Origin: Bacteroidia bacterium
GTDB lineage: Bacteria > Bacteroidota > Bacteroidia > Flavobacteriales > Flavobacteriaceae
Assembly (NCBI GenBank): GCA_030427865.1
Contig: JAUICK010000001.1
Span: 372,001-436,000, forward strand
Direction of reading: 5' to 3'
Length of the DNA stretch: 64,000 nt
The position numbers and the translations under genes were made by a program. Positions 15,507 through 25,662 of this stretch are shown here, one piece after another. How positions within the stretch are numbered: position 1 is the first letter of the stretch; the number at the start of each line of letters is the position of its first letter. Below the pieces are notes generated by a model. That model was given only the letters and a program-made list of their open reading frames with translations, did not search any database and was not told where the DNA came from.

Positions 15507-18203
15507 TTAATTTTTTATAAACTTAAAGTCTTGCTTTTTACCATCAGCATTTAACTTAACGAGATATACTCCACTATTTAGATTTTCAACATTAATTTTC
15601 TTGTCATTAAGAACTCCTTTTTTAACTATTTTTCCAGTAATGTCTGAAATACTATACGCTATATTTTTAGTTAAATCTACAGTATTACTTTGTAAGTTTA
15701 ATTGCTTCTGAGTAGGGTTAGGGTAAAAAGATACTTCTAATTTGTTTTTAATAAAATTATCTGTAGATAATGTTCCTTCTACTGTAGTTTCAAACATTCC
15801 ATTACCATGAGTTCCTACTAATAGTTTTTTATCTGAGGGTCTATATGCTAAACTACTAATTAATGATAATCCAATAGTATCTGCTCCTTCCATTTCCCAA
15901 TCTTTAGTTGTAGGATCTGATGAACTATATAAACCTCTTGCAGTACCCACAAAGTATATTGTTTCGTTACCTACTTGAGTGATTGCCGCAGAACGAATAG
16001 AATGAGCACTTAAATTTCTTTCAACTAAAGTCCATGTTGGCGTTGCTGATGTAGCATCTGTTGACAAATAAATACTTGGTATTCCATAATTTGCATATAC
16101 TGCTAAAACAATGTCTGGATTTGTTGGGTGTATAGCAATATCGCTAACAATAGTATTTGCTGCAGTTGTAGCTCCACTTGGAGTAATATTTATTGCTGAA
16201 CTAATACTTCCTGTGTTTTTAGGGTTATTAACTTTAAAAATACCTCCACTGTTTCCTCCAATCAATAAAAAACTGGTTAATGGATTATAAGCGCCTCTTG
16301 TTGTAGCAAAGGTTCTTAAATTTTCGCCAGTTGTTAAACTACCTAAGTTGTCCCAATCTCCAGATTCTACTGAAGCAGCTGCATCTGTTCTGTATAATGT
16401 GCTGTTACCTGCATAATATAGAATATCATTATTATCAGGATCTAAATAGAAATAAGTTACAAATTGGGCGCTAATTCCGCTTGGAGAGCCAGAAGGCTTA
16501 ATATCTCTGAAACCACTTGGGTAATTTGTATATATGTTTCCTTGTTGCGATCCAAAGAATAGTTGTGTATTTGCATCAGCATCTCTTCTTGCAATACCTA
16601 CTGCAACTCCATCTCCTCCTGCAACAGAATTCATGCTTGTGTTATCTGCTAAACCAGCGTCTGTACCGCCAACTTTTGTTCCATTATCTTGTGCACCACC
16701 TAATACAATATTGCTACCATTTAGTGGATCTAAAGCAACGTGGTAAAATTGATATGTTATATAATTATTATTTAAGCTTGTCCATGGTATATTTGCTACA
16801 GTGATATCTGGCGTTTTATGTACACCTCCGTCTGTTCCTGAATAAAAAACCTTATTATCATTAGGGTCAAATTCTAAAACATGAATATCTGGATGATGAT
16901 TTGCATACAAAGCATAACTTGTGTTACTTGCATAACCTCCAATTCTTGTAAAAGTAGGGTCTGATCCAATATTCTCAATTTTGTAAGCATTTGTTCCTCC
17001 AATAACAACAAAATTTTCATTGTCTGGTTTTACAGAAACCACAAGGTCATAACCTCCTTGAACAGCAAAAGGATCGTTTCCTGTTAAATCTCCTCCTGCT
17101 TCATCTGGTAGTTTAGACGAAAAGTTAATCCAGGTACTTAATAACGGATTATATTGCCATAAATCTGCTTCTATACCAGAGTTTCCGTTAACATACAATG
17201 CATATACCATACCGTCGTTAGAAGGTGCTTCACCTAATACTATTCTTCCTGTAGCGTTCCAATTTGTTGGGGTCCCGTTTTTGGCAATTTGTGTCCAAGA
17301 ACCAGTTCCTGTTGGAGATGTCCAAACACCTTCCAGTGCTGAACCACCTTCAAATGCTACAAATACTTTCCCTGATGGTGTAATAACCAAATCTGTTGAA
17401 GTTGTTGCTCCTCCTGATAATGATAATTCAGAGATTAAGTTGGTTCCATCATATCTATAAATATTACCCACAGTTGCAATCATTAAATGCCCAGTTATCG
17501 GGTTAACTTCTAAAGCCATAGTGTAATCAAAATAGCTGTCAAATGAAGTATGTGAAGAATCTGTACCTGGTATTTTAGCCCAAGTTATTCCTCCATTAGT
17601 AGATTTATATACACCATGACCACGATACGCAGAACCTAATGATGCAGAATTTCCAAGTCGTTCTCCAGTAGCATAATACCAAATATTTTGAAAGCCTGTT
17701 CTTGGGTCTTGCGCTAATGCTGAAACATTATGAATTTCTCCCTGAGGAGTGACTTTAGTCCAATCTGCACCTCCATTGGTGGTTCTGAATAAACCACTAC
17801 TAACTCCCCCAGAAAGAATAGTGTTACTGGTAGCGTCTGAGAGGTCTACTGCAAAAGCTCTTGTTCTTCCTCCTAAATTAGATGGTCCTCTAGAAACATA
17901 CGTACTAGAAGTAGTTCTTTGAAGAGCTTTTCTGTTCATTTGCTCTAAAGAAATATTATATTCTTTTCTTTTTTCTTCTAATGGAATCTTACCCGTTATT
18001 GGGTTTTTTTGCATATTAAGCTCGTATTTTTCTCTTTCGATAGAATAAAGATGTCTTGCATTATCTGGTTTGTTTTTTGGCTTTAATACTCCTTCTGGGG
18101 TAATTTTAAATGATTTTTCATCATTGTTTTTCTCTTGTTGAGAAACAAAAAACACTCCAAAAGCGGCTGCAATTAAAATGCTAAATAGTAGTTTTTTTTT
18201 CAT
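15507..18203 (-). CDS. T9SS-secreted BNR/VPS10-type beta-propeller protein
   Basis: An 898-residue exported protein. Residues 1-25 are a signal peptide. Residues about 90-780 contain repeated Asp-box/BNR-like units (GLFRTTNGGADWTKV, GVYKSTNGGITWAKI, IYLSTDATSATPTWTLV, GLYSSSDPTTKDW) as in sialidase/xyloglucanase-type propellers. Residues about 815-898 are a type A Por secretion tail (VSFYPNPTQKQLNLQ ... GVYLVKLNADGKKQDFKFIKN), which targets it through the type IX system to the surface. The substrate is unknown: many such proteins are adhesins rather than glycosidases. Its lipoprotein neighbour follows immediately. Confidence 0.9.
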   Translation of the reverse strand: MKKKLLFSILIAAAFGVFFVSQQEKNNDEKSFKITPEGVLKPKNKPDNARHLYSIEREKYELNMQKNPITGKIPLEEKRKEYNISLEQMNRKALQRTTSSTYVSRGPSNLGGRTRAFAVDLSDATSNTILSGGVSSGLFRTTNGGADWTKVTPQGEIHNVSALAQDPRTGFQNIWYYATGERLGNSASLGSAYRGHGVYKSTNGGITWAKIPGTDSSHTSFDSYFDYTMALEVNPITGHLMIATVGNIYRYDGTNLISELSLSGGATTSTDLVITPSGKVFVAFEGGSALEGVWTSPTGTGSWTQIAKNGTPTNWNATGRIVLGEAPSNDGMVYALYVNGNSGIEADLWQYNPLLSTWINFSSKLPDEAGGDLTGNDPFAVQGGYDLVVSVKPDNENFVVIGGTNAYKIENIGSDPTFTRIGGYASNTSYALYANHHPDIHVLEFDPNDNKVFYSGTDGGVHKTPDITVANIPWTSLNNNYITYQFYHVALDPLNGSNIVLGGAQDNGTKVGGTDAGLADNTSMNSVAGGDGVAVGIARRDADANTQLFFGSQQGNIYTNYPSGFRDIKPSGSPSGISAQFVTYFYLDPDNNDILYYAGNSTLYRTDAAASVESGDWDNLGSLTTGENLRTFATTRGAYNPLTSFLLIGGNSGGIFKVNNPKNTGSISSAINITPSGATTAANTIVSDIAIHPTNPDIVLAVYANYGIPSIYLSTDATSATPTWTLVERNLSAHSIRSAAITQVGNETIYFVGTARGLYSSSDPTTKDWEMEGADTIGLSLISSLAYRPSDKKLLVGTHGNGMFETTVEGTLSTDNFIKNKLEVSFYPNPTQKQLNLQSNTVDLTKNIAYSISDITGKIVKKGVLNDKKINVENLNSGVYLVKLNADGKKQDFKFIKN

Positions 18204-18257
18204 AATTTTAAAACTTAATTTTATTAAGGCATTAAATTTAAAGAATAATATTTAGTA

Positions 18258-19592
18258 TTAGATACTATTCCCTGTTAATTTTTTATGCATTCTAATAGCA
18301 TAACTGTCTGACATTTTTGAAACATAACTACATATTAGCATGATTCTATTGTATAAATGCTCTGTTTCTGTTTGATATTCTTTGGGTAATAAATTTAGTA
18401 CCAACTTATCGAAATTAGATGGATTTCCATCAAACTTATTATTAAGTGCCGTTACAAAAACGTCTAACAAATCAGCAATAATTCGATAACCTGCTACTTC
18501 TTTTTCTACAACTTCTTTGCTTTTGTAGATTTTTTCTACACATATTTTAATAATGTCGTTAATTTGTGCCTGATACTTACATTTTTCTAACAAAGATTTA
18601 TCAAACGTTCCGTTTAAAATCGTTTCTTCGTTAGTTAAGAAAATAGCTACTGCTTCATCTATAAGAGCGCTTATTGCGATTGCTCTTAAATATGCGGTTC
18701 TATCTGTAGTGTGTTGTAAAGCATAATATTTATCTCTATTAATGTTTTTAATTAATTTAGACATATATTCTAAAGCATAATCTTCATCTATTAAGCCTAA
18801 ATTAATTCCGTCTTCAAAATCAATAATTGTGTAACAAATATCATCTGCAGCTTCTACCAAATATGCTAAAGGATGTCTGTAAAAAGAAATTGCAGCAGTA
18901 GATTTTTGTTTCATCCCTAATTCATTAACCACATCTATAAATGCTTCTTTTTCTGATTGAAAAAAGCCATATTTTTTATCTGCGATATGAGTTGTTGGTT
19001 TTTTAGGTAAACTCTCTTTTGGGTATTTTAAAAAGGCTCCTAAAGTTGCATAACTTAAACGTAATCCTCCAGAAATTCCTTCTCTACTTTCTGTTAAAAT
19101 CTTGAATCCGTTAGCATTTCCTTCAAAATCGATTAAATCTTGGTATTCTTTTTCTGATAAATTTTCTCTGTATTTTAATCCTTTTCCTGTTTTAAAATAC
19201 TCGCCAATGGCTTTTTCTCCTGAATGCCCAAAAGGCGGATTTCCAATATCGTGCATTACAGATGCCGCAGCTACAATAGCTCCAAAATCGTTAAATGTGT
19301 AGCCTAATTCTACTAAATTTGGATGACGTTCTAACAACACTTTACCCACTCTTCTCCCTAAAGTTCTACCAACTACAGAAACTTCTAAACTGTGTGTTAG
19401 GCGTGTGTGTACAAAATCGGTTTCTGATAGTGGAATGACTTGTGTTTTGTCTTGTAAGCTTCTAAATGCAGATGAAAATATAATTCTATCGAAATCTACA
19501 TCAAAACCCAAACGTGTTTCATCTTGTGCTGCTCTTGGGCGTTTTTCTGTATCGCCAAATCGTTTTAAAGAGAGGAGTTGTTCCCAGTTCAT
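18258..19592 (-). CDS. dgt: dGTP triphosphohydrolase
   Basis: This 444-residue HD-domain enzyme cleaves dGTP (or other dNTPs) to the nucleoside and triphosphate. HD residues are visible as RLTHSLEVS (H67), MHDIGNPPFGHSGE (H114, D115) and EAADDICY (about residue 250). The N terminus LLSLKRFGD...RLGFDVDFDRIIFSSAFRSLQDKTQV is typical of Dgt. It starts 9 nt after the Na/Pi symporter gene, so an operon is likely. With the nrdA/nrdB genes just upstream, the area concentrates dNTP pool functions. NTPase specificity cannot be told from sequence. Confidence 0.93.
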   Translation of the reverse strand: MNWEQLLSLKRFGDTEKRPRAAQDETRLGFDVDFDRIIFSSAFRSLQDKTQVIPLSETDFVHTRLTHSLEVSVVGRTLGRRVGKVLLERHPNLVELGYTFNDFGAIVAAASVMHDIGNPPFGHSGEKAIGEYFKTGKGLKYRENLSEKEYQDLIDFEGNANGFKILTESREGISGGLRLSYATLGAFLKYPKESLPKKPTTHIADKKYGFFQSEKEAFIDVVNELGMKQKSTAAISFYRHPLAYLVEAADDICYTIIDFEDGINLGLIDEDYALEYMSKLIKNINRDKYYALQHTTDRTAYLRAIAISALIDEAVAIFLTNEETILNGTFDKSLLEKCKYQAQINDIIKICVEKIYKSKEVVEKEVAGYRIIADLLDVFVTALNNKFDGNPSNFDKLVLNLLPKEYQTETEHLYNRIMLICSYVSKMSDSYAIRMHKKLTGNSI

Positions 19593-19601
19593 TGATTTTT
19601 A

Positions 19602-21362
19602 TTATTTGGTCCCGTTTTCTAATATGACATCTTTTTCTGAATACAACAATTCTGCAACTTGAATTAACTTTTTTATTAAATCGTTTACATTGTCGCTATC
19701 ATTAACAATTGAAGATGTCATATCTGGAGTTATTAAGCTTTTTCTAATTAATTTATCTATTGCTTTATTACTTGTATGTTTTGCTTCTTTTGCTTCTGTT
19801 TTTAATCTTTTTAATTGATTAAAGTACAATTCTTTTTCATCGTTTTTTCGAAATAAATAAACTACTCTTAATACCTTAGCAACTTTCTTTCGTATTTTAT
19901 CGTACTCTTTTTTAATATGTTTATTATCTGAGTCTAAATAAACGGTAATATTTTTGTTCATTTCTCTAACATCTCGAATAATTTCTACCATTCTTCTATT
20001 TGCCAACTTAAGATCTGTTAACTGTTTATTTTGACGTTCAGTTAATTTTAGATTACTCTGCCCTTTAGCTATGTAATTAAGTATTTGACCGTAAATATTT
20101 TTTACTTTACTATAATATAATTCATCTATATTCGTATCTATTAAAGTATTAGATTCTTTAATTAACTTACCTATTTTAACATCCGATTTTATATCTTTTC
20201 TATGAATGCTTAATCCATGGGCAACAATTTCAAAAATGTACTTTTTATATAAGTACTTAGATTCGTTTGATAACGAGGTAATTAAAGTTCCTGGGAATTC
20301 TAAAACGACTTGGTTTAAATATTTTGGCCCTTCTATTTCTTTATCACTTTCTTTAAATAATTTTAATAAAAAGGTTTCTAGTTTTTTAATAAAAGGAATC
20401 ATTAAGACAACTCCTAAAATATTAAAAATAGTGTGAAATAAAGCTAATTTTAAAGTATAATCTGTGTCTGAAAAATTTAAAAAATCGGATAAAAAATTAA
20501 CTAAACTTGCTAATGGAAAAATAAATACTAGCGCAATTAATCCTGTGGAAAAATTAAAAATTAGATGAGCAACTGCTAATCTTTTTCCTGCAGGGTTAGA
20601 ACTTAACGACCCTAAAACTGCAGTTATTGTTGTTCCTACATTTGCTCCTATTGCTAAAGCCAGAGCGTTTTGATATTCTATTTGCCCTACAGATAAAGCC
20701 GTTAAAATTAATGCTAGAGTTGCACTACTAGATTGTAAAATGGTAGTTATTACTATTCCTAAACCTGTATAAATAAGCGCTCCAAAAAAACCAGAAATAG
20801 CAAACTGAGATAAATCTATATGGTTTTTAAAAACATCAAATCCTTCTTTCATGTAATGAATTCCCAAAAAGAAAAAGCCTAAACCCGCTAAAACATTTCC
20901 AATTCCTTTGTAAGTTGTATTCTTTTTAAATGAAAAAATGAGTCCGAAAATTAACATGGGCATTGCTAATGCAGAAATCTTAATTTTTAATCCAAAACCT
21001 GCCACTAACCAAGCAGTTGCAGTAGTACCAATGTTTGCTCCAAATATTAGACCTAAACCTCCTGAAAGACTAATTAAACCTGCACTAATAAAAGAAATTG
21101 TAATGACAGAAACTAACGAACTAGATTGTATTAAAGCAGTAACCAAGGCTCCTGCAGATATACTCTTATACAGTTTGTCTGTTACTTTTTTTAAAAAATT
21201 CTGCAAAGGCCCTTTTGTAAAAACCTTAAACCCTTCTTCTAACATCATCATACCAAACAACAACACAGCAACACCTGCACCAATTGCTTTAAAATTTGGA
21301 TTAAAGTAGAGTACTACCGCTAGTAGTAATAGAAAAGATGTAAATAGAATTTTTTTAATCAT
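19602..21362 (-). CDS. Na+/phosphate symporter with PhoU-like tail
   Basis: A 586-residue membrane protein of the NptA/PNaS family. Two inverted repeats carry the diagnostic QSSS motifs (ALIQSSSLVSVITISF and TTILQSSSATLALIL), within 8-10 helices over residues 5-340. The C-terminal 220 residues are soluble, helical and charged, like the PhoU-type domain fused to many bacterial members. It imports phosphate coupled to sodium. The open frame extends 30 codons upstream into the preceding spacer; the internal Met before IKKILFTSFLLLL gives a normal membrane N terminus and is chosen. Confidence 0.9.
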   Translation of the reverse strand: MIKKILFTSFLLLLAVVLYFNPNFKAIGAGVAVLLFGMMMLEEGFKVFTKGPLQNFLKKVTDKLYKSISAGALVTALIQSSSLVSVITISFISAGLISLSGGLGLIFGANIGTTATAWLVAGFGLKIKISALAMPMLIFGLIFSFKKNTTYKGIGNVLAGLGFFFLGIHYMKEGFDVFKNHIDLSQFAISGFFGALIYTGLGIVITTILQSSSATLALILTALSVGQIEYQNALALAIGANVGTTITAVLGSLSSNPAGKRLAVAHLIFNFSTGLIALVFIFPLASLVNFLSDFLNFSDTDYTLKLALFHTIFNILGVVLMIPFIKKLETFLLKLFKESDKEIEGPKYLNQVVLEFPGTLITSLSNESKYLYKKYIFEIVAHGLSIHRKDIKSDVKIGKLIKESNTLIDTNIDELYYSKVKNIYGQILNYIAKGQSNLKLTERQNKQLTDLKLANRRMVEIIRDVREMNKNITVYLDSDNKHIKKEYDKIRKKVAKVLRVVYLFRKNDEKELYFNQLKRLKTEAKEAKHTSNKAIDKLIRKSLITPDMTSSIVNDSDNVNDLIKKLIQVAELLYSEKDVILENGTK

Positions 21363-21415
21363 ATAAAAATGATGGTTGCTCTTTCTATTGTAAAATATTA
21401 GAAACTCGAAAATAC

Positions 21416-21447
21416 AAAAAAGAGAAGCATTTCTACTTCTCTTTTTT
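21416..21447. terminator. Hairpin terminator downstream of nrdA
   Basis: AGAGAAG (21421-21427) pairs with CTTCTCT (21436-21442), with an A tract before and a T tract after, so it can terminate on either strand. On the minus strand it follows nrdA and precedes the Na/Pi symporter gene. Confidence 0.75.
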
Positions 21448-21466
21448 ATCAACTTTTAATTTATAG

Positions 21467-21492
21467 AGATTCTTCGACAAGCTCAGAATGAC
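21467..21492. repeat. R1 core repeat, inverted copy
   Basis: These 26 bp are the exact reverse complement of 14937-14962 inside the full R1 element (core TTCTTCGACAAGCTCAGAAT). The copy lies immediately 3' of nrdA. Confidence 0.9.
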
Positions 21493-21502
21493 AGTCTTAA
21501 TT

Positions 21503-23896
21503 TTAAGAACCACACATTAAGCAATCGTCGTCTGGACCTGCGTTTTTAGAAGCATCTACCATTGCTTTAAATTCTGCTGGAGTCATTGGTTTTTCAACTT
21601 CTTGTTGTTTCTTTTCAACATTTAAGGTAAACTGTTTTGCATTTACTGCAGATTTAGTTCTTAAGTAATACATTCCTGTTTTTAACCCAGATTTCCATCC
21701 GTAGAAATGCATAGAAGTTAATTTTCCATAATCTGGATCTTTCATAAATAAGTTTAATGATTGAGATTGATCGATAAAATAGCCTCTATGGCGTGCCATA
21801 TCTATAATATCTTTCATACTCATTTCCCAAACTGTTTTGTACAATTCTCTTAACTCTGCAGGAATTTTTTCTATATGTTGTATAGAACCGTTTGCACGCA
21901 TAATATCTTCTTTCATATTATTGTCCCACAAACCTAACTCAACTAAGTCTTCTAATAAGTGTTTGTTCACTACAATAAACTCTCCAGACAGTACTCTTCT
22001 TGTATAAATGTTGGAAGTATAAGGTTCAAAAGCTTCGTTGTTTCCTAAAATTTGAGAAGTAGATGCAGTTGGCATTGGTGCTACTAATAACGAGTTTCTA
22101 ACTCCATGTTTCATTACGTTTTTACGTAGTTTGCCCCAATCCCAGTTACCACTTAATTCATCGTCTTTAATTCCCCACATGTTAAATTGGAATTCTCCTT
22201 CTGACATTGGAGAACCTTTAAATGTAGAATAGGGTTCTTTAGCTTTCGCTATTTCCATTGATGAAGTAACCGCTGCAAAATACATCGTTTCAAAAATATC
22301 TTGATTCAGTTTTTTTGCTTCTTCACTAGTAAAAGGCAAACGCAAATTGATAAATGTATCTGCCAAACCTTGAATACCTAAACCTACTGGTCTGTGTCTA
22401 AAGTTAGAGTTTTCTGCTTCTTTTACAGGATAGTAGTTCATGTCTATCACTGTGTCTAAATTACGTGTTACTTTTTTAGTAACTTCATATAACTTTTTGT
22501 GATTAAAGTATTTCTCTCCATTTTCTCTTTCAGAAACAAACATTGGCAATGCAATTGAAGCTAAGTTACACACTGCAACTTCATCTTCTGCTGTATATTC
22601 CATAATTTCTGTACACAAGTTAGAAGAGCGGATTGTACCTAAATTCTTCTGATTAGTCTTGCGGTTTACAGCATCTTTATAGAGCATATAAGGCGTACCT
22701 GTTTCTATTTGAGATTCTAAGATTTTTTCCCAAAGCTCACGTGCTTTAATGGTTTTTCTACCTTTGCTCGCGGCTTCATAACTGGTATATAATCTTTCAA
22801 ACTCTTCACCATAAGTGTCATATAAATGCGGGCATTCGTTAGGACACATCAAGGTCCAATCTCCATCTTCTTCTACACGTTTCATAAATAAATCTGAAAT
22901 CCACATTGCATAGAATAAATCTCTTGCGCGCATTTCTTCTTTACCATGATTTTTCTTTAAATCTAAAAACTCAAAAATATCTGCATGCCATGTTTCTATG
23001 TACATTGCAAAAGAACCTTTACGCTTTCCTCCTCCTTGATCTACATAACGTGCAGTATCATTAAATACTTTTAACATGGGTACAATTCCGTTTGATGTAC
23101 CATTTGTTCCTCTAATATAAGAACCTGTTGCTCTTACATTATGAATAGATAAACCTATACCACCCGCAGATTGCGAGATTTTTGCGGTTTGTTTTAACGT
23201 GTCGTAAATACCATCTATACTATCATCTTGCATTTGTAGTAAAAAACAAGAAGACATTTGCGGTTTTGGAGTACCTGCATTAAAAAGAGTTGGAGTTGCA
23301 TGTGTAAAATATTTTTTACTCATTAACTCGTAAGTGGCAATTGCTTCATCTATATCTTCTTTATGAATACCTATAGATACTCGCATTAACATATGCTGTG
23401 GACGTTCTGCTATTTGCCCGTTTAATTTTAATAAATACGAACGTTCTAAGGTTTTAAAACCAAAATAATCGTAATTAAAATCTCTATTATAGATAATTGT
23501 AGAATCTAATTTTTCTGCATTTTCTTTAATGATTTGATACACATCATCTGCCAACAAAGGTGCTTTTTTACCTGTACGTGGGTTTACATACACGTACAAA
23601 TCGTCCATTGTTTCTGAGAATGATTTTTTGGTGTTTTTGTGTAAGTTAGAAACGGCAATTCTTGCAGCTAAACGTGCATAATCTGGGTGAGCGGTTGTCA
23701 TTGTGGCAGCAGTTTCTGCAGCAAGATTATCTAATTCTGAAGTAGTTACTCCATCATAAAGACCTTCAATTACGCGCATTGCCACTTTTACAGGGTCAAC
23801 AATTTTGTTTAATCCATAACACATCTTTTTTACTCTTGCCGTGATTTTATCGAACATCACTGGCTCTCTTTTGCCGTCTCTTTTTACTACAAACAT
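21503..23896 (-). CDS. nrdA: Ribonucleotide reductase class I large subunit
   Basis: This 797-residue catalytic subunit reduces ribonucleoside diphosphates. Residues 1-90 form an ATP-cone ([22 protein letters not shown]), the allosteric activity site. The catalytic barrel follows with [16 protein letters not shown], the SNLCTEI cysteine loop and [18 protein letters not shown]. The C-terminal CLMCGS supplies the shuttle cysteine pair re-reduced by thioredoxin or glutaredoxin. It lies 99 nt downstream of nrdB on the same strand, so the order is B then A, probably one operon. The R1 repeat and a hairpin terminator follow. Confidence 0.97.
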   Translation of the reverse strand: MFVVKRDGKREPVMFDKITARVKKMCYGLNKIVDPVKVAMRVIEGLYDGVTTSELDNLAAETAATMTTAHPDYARLAARIAVSNLHKNTKKSFSETMDDLYVYVNPRTGKKAPLLADDVYQIIKENAEKLDSTIIYNRDFNYDYFGFKTLERSYLLKLNGQIAERPQHMLMRVSIGIHKEDIDEAIATYELMSKKYFTHATPTLFNAGTPKPQMSSCFLLQMQDDSIDGIYDTLKQTAKISQSAGGIGLSIHNVRATGSYIRGTNGTSNGIVPMLKVFNDTARYVDQGGGKRKGSFAMYIETWHADIFEFLDLKKNHGKEEMRARDLFYAMWISDLFMKRVEEDGDWTLMCPNECPHLYDTYGEEFERLYTSYEAASKGRKTIKARELWEKILESQIETGTPYMLYKDAVNRKTNQKNLGTIRSSNLCTEIMEYTAEDEVAVCNLASIALPMFVSERENGEKYFNHKKLYEVTKKVTRNLDTVIDMNYYPVKEAENSNFRHRPVGLGIQGLADTFINLRLPFTSEEAKKLNQDIFETMYFAAVTSSMEIAKAKEPYSTFKGSPMSEGEFQFNMWGIKDDELSGNWDWGKLRKNVMKHGVRNSLLVAPMPTASTSQILGNNEAFEPYTSNIYTRRVLSGEFIVVNKHLLEDLVELGLWDNNMKEDIMRANGSIQHIEKIPAELRELYKTVWEMSMKDIIDMARHRGYFIDQSQSLNLFMKDPDYGKLTSMHFYGWKSGLKTGMYYLRTKSAVNAKQFTLNVEKKQQEVEKPMTPAEFKAMVDASKNAGPDDDCLMCGS

Positions 23897-23995
23897 TGGT
23901 ATATTTTGGTTTTAGTTAATATTAGAGCCGCCAAAACCTCCACATTTTGGTAACTCTGTTTTTTGTTTTTTAATTGTTGGGAGTTTTTCTAAACT

Positions 23996-24967
23996 CTAAA
24001 AATCTGAATCGAAACTAATGCTTCCTGTACCTCCTGATTTGACACCAGCTTTTTGGTATTCTGACACTCTTTTTTCGAAGAAATTAGTTTTTCCTTCCAG
24101 AGAAATCATTTCCATAAAATCAAACGGATTTGTAGCATCATACACTTTGTCGCAGCCAAATTCTAATAGTAATCTGTCTGTTACATATTCTAAATACTGA
24201 GTCATTAGTTTCGCATTCATACCAATTAAACTAATGGGTAATGATTCTGTAATAAACTCTCTTTCAATATTTAGAGCGTCAACTATAATCTCTTGAATTC
24301 TATCTGGAGATACTCTATCTACAATATGATTGTTGTGTAAATGTACCGCAAAATCACAGTGCATACCTTCATCGCGAGAAATTAACTCGTTAGAAAAGGT
24401 TAATCCTGGTAATAATCCTCTTTTCTTTAACCAGAAAATAGAGCAAAATGCCCCTGAAAAGAAAATTCCTTCTACTGCAGCAAATGCAATTAGTCTTTCT
24501 GCAAAAGAATCTGATTCAATCCATTTTAATGCCCAGTCTGCTTTCTTTTTGATGGCTGGAAAAACCTCTATTGCTCTAAATAATCTATCTTTTTCAACTT
24601 CATCTTTTACATAAGTGTCTATTAATAAAGAATAGGTTTCTGAATGGATGTTTTCCATCATAATTTGAAAACCATAGAAAAATTTAGCTTCAGAATATTG
24701 TACTTCATTTACAAAATTTTCTGCTAAGTTTTCGTTTACGATACCGTCTGAAGCCGCAAAAAAAGCTAAAATGTGTTTTATAAAATAACGCTCATCATCT
24801 GTTAATTTAGTGGTCCAATCTACCAAATCTGCAGTTAAATCAATTTCTTCAGCCGTCCAAAAACAAGCCTGTTGTTTTTTATACCATTCCCATAAATCGT
24901 TATGTTGAATAGGAAAAATAACAAATCTGTTGTCATTTGGTTGTAAAATTGGTTCTTGTTTAGACAT
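23996..24967 (-). CDS. nrdB: Ribonucleotide reductase class I small subunit
   Basis: A 323-residue ferritin-like radical subunit. Metal ligands are recognisable in the helices [27 protein letters not shown] (E, H) and [15 protein letters not shown] (E, H). The radical-transfer C terminus is present (SISFDSDF). It supplies the radical to NrdA, encoded downstream. The Tyr-containing helix 2 indicates a standard tyrosyl-radical type rather than a radical-less variant, though I did not align every residue. Upstream, CAATCTTTG is one base from the -7 consensus. Confidence 0.95.
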   Translation of the reverse strand: MSKQEPILQPNDNRFVIFPIQHNDLWEWYKKQQACFWTAEEIDLTADLVDWTTKLTDDERYFIKHILAFFAASDGIVNENLAENFVNEVQYSEAKFFYGFQIMMENIHSETYSLLIDTYVKDEVEKDRLFRAIEVFPAIKKKADWALKWIESDSFAERLIAFAAVEGIFFSGAFCSIFWLKKRGLLPGLTFSNELISRDEGMHCDFAVHLHNNHIVDRVSPDRIQEIIVDALNIEREFITESLPISLIGMNAKLMTQYLEYVTDRLLLEFGCDKVYDATNPFDFMEMISLEGKTNFFEKRVSEYQKAGVKSGGTGSISFDSDF

Positions 24968-25183
24968 TATAATGAAAATTTGTGCGTTAGTAAGTGTTAT
25001 TTAATCGTTAAAAACGACCTCTACAAAGATTGAAATTTTTGTTCCAAAATGAAAGTTATACTTATTCACAAAACCCTTGAAGTTTTTAACAAAAACGCAA
25101 AACTTACTATTTTAAGGTTAAAAAAATAAAATTATAATAAATTGATATTCAGATTATTACAATTACAAAAACGCTACAACTAC

Positions 25184-25191
25184 TATTTTTG
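25184..25191 (+). promoter_or_regulatory. Distal -7 element upstream of the cold-shock gene
   Basis: TATTTTTG (TAnnTTTG) lies about 185 nt before the start codon. If used, it would give a leader of roughly 180 nt, comparable in size to the thermosensing leader of E. coli cspA. Confidence 0.35.
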
Positions 25192-25338
25192 TTGACATTC
25201 TTAAAATTATCTTTTTAAAAAAATATTTTTATCTAAAATTAGAATAAATATGTCTTTTCTTAATCTGTTTTTTTTTTATCAAAAGTTAAACAAATTTGTT
25301 AAAAAAGATAGTTTTGTAAAAACAATCATATATAACAG

Positions 25339-25346
25339 TACCTTTG
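25339..25346 (+). promoter_or_regulatory. Proximal -7 element of the cold-shock gene
   Basis: TACCTTTG (TAnnTTTG) is preceded by TTTG at 25313-25316, a spacing of 22 nt that fits the flavobacterial TTG-N17-23-TAnnTTTG promoter. It lies 30 nt before the GTG start. Confidence 0.65.
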
Positions 25347-25376
25347 TAACATTATTAACATTTATTATATATTACA

Positions 25377-25568
25377 GTGAAAAACGGAACAGTAAAATTC
25401 TTCAATGAATCTAAAGGGTTTGGGTTTATTATCGAAGATGGTTCAAAAACAGAGCACTTTGTGCACGTTTCAGGATTAGTAGACGAAATTAGAGAAGGTG
25501 ATGCAGTAGAATTTGATCTTAAGGAAGGTAGAAAAGGTTTAAACGCAGTAGACGTTAGAGTTATCTAA
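25377..25568 (+). CDS. Cold-shock (CSD) RNA-binding protein
   Basis: A 63-residue single cold-shock domain. RNP1 is KGFGFI and RNP2 is HFVHVS, on the five-stranded OB fold (GTVKFFNESKGFGFI, then EFDLKEGRKGLNAVDV). Such proteins melt RNA secondary structure and bind single strands. No ATG is available in frame, so translation starts at GTG, at the conserved N terminus of the family. It has its own promoter and a hairpin terminator, and is therefore monocistronic. Confidence 0.93.
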   Translation: MKNGTVKFFNESKGFGFIIEDGSKTEHFVHVSGLVDEIREGDAVEFDLKEGRKGLNAVDVRVI

Positions 25569-25600
25569 TATTATTATTTAGAATTTTTTTACACAAGAAC

Positions 25601-25634
25601 AAGTCGTTTAATTTATTTTAAGCGACTTTTTTTT
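25601..25634 (+). terminator. Terminator of the cold-shock gene
   Basis: AAGTCGTTTAA pairs with TTAAGCGACTT (one mismatch) around an AT loop, followed by a run of T. It separates the cold-shock gene from the heme A synthase gene. Confidence 0.8.
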
Positions 25635-25638
25635 GCCG

Positions 25639-25646
25639 TATTTTTG
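25639..25646 (+). promoter_or_regulatory. -7 element for heme A synthase
   Basis: TATTTTTG (TAnnTTTG) lies 16 nt before the ATG at 25663. It rules out the TTG-initiated longer frame that begins upstream of it. Confidence 0.6.
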
Positions 25647-25662
25647 CAAAAATGTTTTTTTG

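Larger units (their letters stand above)
24968..25376. other. 409-nt AT-rich spacer upstream of the cold-shock gene
   Basis: This stretch holds the divergent control regions of nrdB and the cold-shock gene. Two plus-strand TAnnTTTG elements are visible, one about 185 nt and one about 30 nt before the cold-shock start. A 52-codon frame (25250-25408) overlaps the gene in another frame but looks fortuitous. No convincing stable RNA hairpin was seen. Confidence 0.6.

Noticed and set aside
20938..21309. A 123-codon frame antisense to the Na/Pi symporter
   Set aside because: The symporter has clear QSSS repeats on the opposite strand; the antisense product has no domain or start signal.
25250..25408. 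A 52-codon frame overlapping the start of the cold-shock gene
   Set aside because: It is low-complexity (F, K, N, I rich), runs into the conserved cold-shock domain in another frame, and crosses the proximal promoter.
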